Assembly: GCA_964373575.1 (NCBI GenBank)
Contig: CAYJVB010000016.1
Location: 1 to 15,895 of the forward strand
Source of the DNA: CAYJVB01 sp964373575
Lineage (GTDB): Archaea > Aenigmatarchaeota > Aenigmatarchaeia > CG10238-14
DNA length: 15,895 bases
Direction: 5' to 3'
Each line of letters starts with the position of its first letter. Within the stretch, counting starts at the first letter, position 1. The position numbers and the translations under genes were made by a program. Below, one piece after another: positions 13,367 through 15,895 of the stretch. The notes beneath the pieces were generated by a model that searched no databases, was not told the DNA's origin, and was given only the letters and a program-made list of their open reading frames with translations.

Positions 13367-13376
13367 CACTTAAACC
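13367..13376 (-). promoter_or_regulatory. TATA-like element of the 13070-13342 gene
   Basis: Read on the minus strand this is GGTTTAAGTG. Its centre is about 30 nt before the ATG at 13342, consistent with a transcript that starts within a few bases of the start codon. Confidence 0.5.
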
Positions 13377-13514
13377 TTTTATTCTTTTCGATTGGATAAT
13401 GGGCTCTGTCTGGATTAGAAGCTCATCTGAGAAGTCACCTATTTATCAAGAAACACAATTTCACAAAAGCCGCGTACGCAATTTTCTTAACCCTAAGTAG
13501 ACAATATAAAGCAT
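13377..13514. other. Gap before scpB with a GC-rich palindrome
   Basis: No gene is seen here. GCGTACGC (13472-13479) is a perfect 8-base palindrome, unusually GC-rich for this sequence, and lies about 36 nt before the scpB ATG. A short CTCA-TC-TGAG palindrome and repeated AGAAG occur nearby. No good TATA element or ribosome-binding motif is seen before scpB, so the promoter cannot be placed with confidence. Confidence 0.4.
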
Positions 13515-14081
13515 ATGAAAGAGAAGAAAGCCTTGGTGGAAGCTGCATTATTTATGTCATCTGCACCTTTAACCTTCAAAGAACTATTAAAAATCTCTGG
13601 CATAACCTCGGAACAAAAATTGAAAGACATTATGGACGAGTTAAAGCAAGACTATGAACATCCTACAAAAGGCTTTGAACTTTCTACGATAGGCGATTTT
13701 TATCATTTCCGTGTTAAGCAGGCTTATTTAGATAAAGTTGCTACACTAACCCCACATGCTGATCTCTCTGGTGGAATGCTAAGAACATTAGGTTTAGTTG
13801 CTCTAAAACAGCCAATCAGCCAGTCTTATGTTGTTAAAGTACAGGGAAACAAGGCATATGACTATATTAAAAATCTTGAAAAGAGAGGATTAATTAAAAC
13901 CGAAAAGGCCGGAAGATCAAGAATAATAATGACTACAAAAGAATTTGAGAAATATTTTGGAAAAAGCGTTGATGAAATTAAGAAGACATTAGAAGATGTG
14001 ATGGAAGGTGGATACACCCGAGACAAAGATTCAAGCCAACCTGTTGAAGAAAATAGAGACCTCGAAGATACAGAAGATTAA
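13515..14081 (+). CDS. scpB: Chromosome segregation protein ScpB
   Basis: This 188-residue protein is the winged-helix subunit of the SMC-ScpAB condensin, which binds the ScpA kleisin and helps organise and segregate the chromosome. The first winged-helix domain (about 5-75) contains LVEAALFMSSAPLTFKELLK. The second (about 82-155) has LSGGMLRTLGLVALKQPIS, the counterpart of the conserved IAYKQPIT helix, then LEKRGLIKTEKAGRSRIIMTT and EFEKYFGKS. The acidic tail beyond 160 looks disordered. Neither scpA nor smc is in the window. Its last 74 nt are shared, in another frame, with the RqcH gene, so the two are probably co-translated. Confidence 0.92.
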   Translation: MKEKKALVEAALFMSSAPLTFKELLKISGITSEQKLKDIMDELKQDYEHPTKGFELSTIGDFYHFRVKQAYLDKVATLTPHADLSGGMLRTLGLVALKQPISQSYVVKVQGNKAYDYIKNLEKRGLIKTEKAGRSRIIMTTKEFEKYFGKSVDEIKKTLEDVMEGGYTRDKDSSQPVEENRDLEDTED

Positions 14082-15486
14082 AGAAATTCCTAAAGGATTT
14101 TCGTTTGAGCTATATTTACAAAAGGAGAAAAAATTTCTGATTATTGTTCCTGAATCGGGTGTTTTCTTATCCGATAAAGATTATGATGCTAGCGAATTAT
14201 CTAGTCTAGGAAAAATACTTCGTGAGAAGTTGGTTAGCGAAAAAATATTATCAGTAAGGCAGCATGATGACGATAGAATAATAGAGATAGAGACTCAGCA
14301 TTTTTTTGTCTTTCTTGAATTTTTTAGGGATGGCAACATTATTTTGGCTAAAAAACCTGACAAGAAAATTATAATAGCGAAAGAAATGAGAAACTGGAGA
14401 CATCGTATAATAAAACCTAATCACGAATACAAGTATCCTCCTCCACCCAAATATAAACAACCTACTGATATTAGCATTTTATCTGATCGCTTAGAAGAAG
14501 TTAACAATAAACTCAAAAGAGAATATGAAAACCTCTTTACTCAGTACAAATCGGCAGACACGCAAAAAAAACAAGAAAAGCTTCAAAGAATCAAGAGCTC
14601 TCAATTACTAAAGTTGAAAGAACTTGCACAAGAAAAATCAATTCTAGAAGGATACGTCGATTCTATCTATTTGAAATATACAGATTACGAGGCACAGTTA
14701 GAAAAGGTTAAAGAAAAACAAAAATATGGAATTGCGGAGGTATTAGGAATTCCTTTAGATGTTAAAAAGTCATTGAATGATAATATTCAGTATTTTTTTA
14801 AAAAATTAAAACAGTTGAAGAAAAAAATTGAAAACGTGGGCAAATCAATAGAAGAAACAGTATTAATTGAAACACAAGTCAAAAGTGTAACAAATGAGAA
14901 ACAGGTAAAGAGAGAGTGGTACGAAAATTTTAGATGGTTTATTTCATCAGACGGATTCCTAGTGATAGGTGGGAAAGATGCTAAATCGAATGAGCAGCTC
15001 ATCCGAAAGCATATGAAATCTGAAGATTTGGTTTTCCACACCGACATTACAGGATCACCTTTTGTTTTAGTGAAAAACCCAAACAACAAAATGATACCTG
15101 AAAAAACAATTGAAGAAGCGGCACAATTCTGCGCTACCTATTCGAAGGCTTGGAAAATTGGAATATCAATTGCAGACGTATATTACATTAAACCGGAACA
15201 AGTTAAGAAAGAAGGAGGATTGCCAACGGGATCATTTATGATTTATGGAAAAAGAAATTGGGTCAGAAGAATTCAACTGGAACTTACAATTGGCATTTTA
15301 GACGGTAAAATTATCGCAGGACCAAAAACGGCAATTTTTAAAAAAACAAATGATTATTTTTTGATTATTCCCTCTGAAGATAATTTTCGAGTTCCTGCAA
15401 AATTTGAACAATTTAGTAATGAAATTCTGAGACTGATTCCTTACGGTAAGGGCAGTATTCAAGAAAAACATTTTGAAAAGAAATAA
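14008..15486 (+). CDS. rqcH: RqcH/NEMF-type ribosome quality control factor (NFACT family), compact
   Basis: This 492-residue protein matches the NFACT family (bacterial RqcH, eukaryotic NEMF/Rqc2), which binds stalled 50S subunits and adds C-terminal tails to nascent chains. NFACT-N covers about 10-150, with the DR pair at D89-R90 in the QHDDDRIIE segment and FFRDGNIIL near 105-113. A coiled-coil region follows (about 155-300). NFACT-R is clear: REWYENFRWFISSDGFLVIGG (302-322), HMKSEDLVFHTDITGSPFVL, EEAAQFCATYSKAWK and GSFMIYGKRNW. Archaeal homologues are usually near 650 residues; the HhH domain between NFACT-N and the coiled coil seems missing. The GTG start is supported by GTGAT at 13998-14002 and by NFACT-N homology reaching back into the scpB overlap. 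Confidence 0.92.
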   Translation: MDTPETKIQANLLKKIETSKIQKIKEIPKGFSFELYLQKEKKFLIIVPESGVFLSDKDYDASELSSLGKILREKLVSEKILSVRQHDDDRIIEIETQHFFVFLEFFRDGNIILAKKPDKKIIIAKEMRNWRHRIIKPNHEYKYPPPPKYKQPTDISILSDRLEEVNNKLKREYENLFTQYKSADTQKKQEKLQRIKSSQLLKLKELAQEKSILEGYVDSIYLKYTDYEAQLEKVKEKQKYGIAEVLGIPLDVKKSLNDNIQYFFKKLKQLKKKIENVGKSIEETVLIETQVKSVTNEKQVKREWYENFRWFISSDGFLVIGGKDAKSNEQLIRKHMKSEDLVFHTDITGSPFVLVKNPNNKMIPEKTIEEAAQFCATYSKAWKIGISIADVYYIKPEQVKKEGGLPTGSFMIYGKRNWVRRIQLELTIGILDGKIIAGPKTAIFKKTNDYFLIIPSEDNFRVPAKFEQFSNEILRLIPYGKGSIQEKHFEKK

Positions 15487-15499
15487 CAATCTTAAAAAT

Positions 15500-15829
15500 T
15501 CATGTTGTATTATATGGACTCCATCTAGCTGAACTTACTCCCTGATATTGTAATAATTCTTCCATAAATTCGGCAGCCTTTGAGGGTCCAACAGAAGCAT
15601 CTACCACTATTGACATTTCTCCTCTAGTATCCCATCCTACAACATATGCAAATGGATATTTAGGATTCATAAAATAGAATGGACCATCTACAGCCTGGAA
15701 TTTTCTCTGAACTTCTATCTCTGTATTTATTATCAATCTATATATCTTTCTTGGTGATCTATGATCCCAGTACCAATTACCGTAATATTCATCTGTTCTA
15801 GTTGGTTGATTGAACATAAGTCCAGTCAT
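15500..15829 (-). CDS. Unknown 109-residue protein
   Basis: This complete small gene has no recognised family. It is rich in aromatic residues in the first third (EYYGNWYWDHRSPRKIYRL), followed by beta-like stretches (LIINTEIEV, YVVGWDTRGEMSIVVDASV), a helix (KAAEFMEELLQYQG) and the ending SSARWSPYNTT. No signal peptide or membrane helix is evident, and it looks like one small alpha/beta domain. The ATG at 15829 has GTG-TAGAAA upstream, the same six-base spacing as the ribosomal genes, and a TTTAAG-type TATA element lies about 43 nt before it. It converges with rqcH, 13 nt away. Confidence 0.65.
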   Translation of the reverse strand: MTGLMFNQPTRTDEYYGNWYWDHRSPRKIYRLIINTEIEVQRKFQAVDGPFYFMNPKYPFAYVVGWDTRGEMSIVVDASVGPSKAAEFMEELLQYQGVSSARWSPYNTT

Positions 15830-15895
15830 TTTCTACACTTCTTTAAGTATAATATTCAATTAAAGCTTAAATCCTTTTCGGAAAATTCAGTACTT

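Noticed and set aside
13377..13514. Possible tRNA or C/D RNA in the GC-richer stretch before scpB
   Set aside because: No cloverleaf could be formed by eye, and no C-box/D-box pair with proper spacing was found.
1..15895. CRISPR array, insertion sequence, rRNA or tRNA gene
   Set aside because: No spaced direct repeats, transposase, terminal inverted repeats, or rRNA/tRNA hallmarks were seen anywhere in the window.

Overview
The window is a low-GC archaeal chromosome segment carrying the first half of the archaeal S10/spc-type ribosomal protein cluster, followed by unrelated housekeeping genes. The archaeal assignment rests on archaeal-type ribosomal proteins (including eS4, which bacteria lack), the initiation factor aIF1, the RNase P protein Rpp29, a class A24 archaeal prepilin peptidase, and TTTAAA-type TATA elements about 25-30 nt before several starts. 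The AT-rich composition, tight packing, long gene overlaps and shortened proteins suggest a small-genome lineage, possibly DPANN-like. That last step is inference; no 16S gene is present.

Region 1 (17-5299, + strand): uL3, a HAD phosphatase, uL4, uL23, a 67-residue unknown protein, uL2, then a 163-nt gap with a new promoter, then uS19, uL22, uS3 and uL29. Region 2 (5300-7262): aIF1 on its own promoter, a convergent protein-L-isoaspartate methyltransferase (pcm), a divergent unknown protein with a cupin-like second half, and Rpp29. Region 3 (7264-10236, +): a small unknown ORF, uS17, uL14, uL24, eS4, uL5, another small unknown ORF, and uS14. The usual continuation (uS8, uL6, eL32 and so on) is absent. 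Region 4 (10242-11102): a prepilin peptidase directly follows uS14.

Region 5 (11103-13342, - strand): a possible nuclease-fold protein, seryl-tRNA synthetase, a non-coding gap that may hold a small C/D-like RNA, and a small membrane protein. Region 6 (13515-15486, +): scpB overlapping a shortened RqcH/NEMF-type protein. A small unknown - strand gene (15500-15829) closes the window.

Most genes serve translation: ribosome structure, initiation, tRNA maturation and charging, and ribosome rescue. In the ribosomal cluster the start sites repeatedly show GTGAT, GGTGA or GTGGT about six bases before ATG, often with the previous gene's stop codon inside the motif. This fits an archaeal anti-Shine-Dalgarno sequence and translational coupling, and it moves several starts downstream of the longest possible ORF. 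Free-standing genes instead have a TATA element about 27 nt before the start codon and probably give leaderless mRNAs.

The most notable signals are four unfamiliar or unexpected ORFs embedded in the ribosomal cluster, a 107-nt overlap in which the tail of uL24 is read from the start of the eS4 gene in another frame, and a compact RqcH homologue that seems to lack its middle HhH domain.
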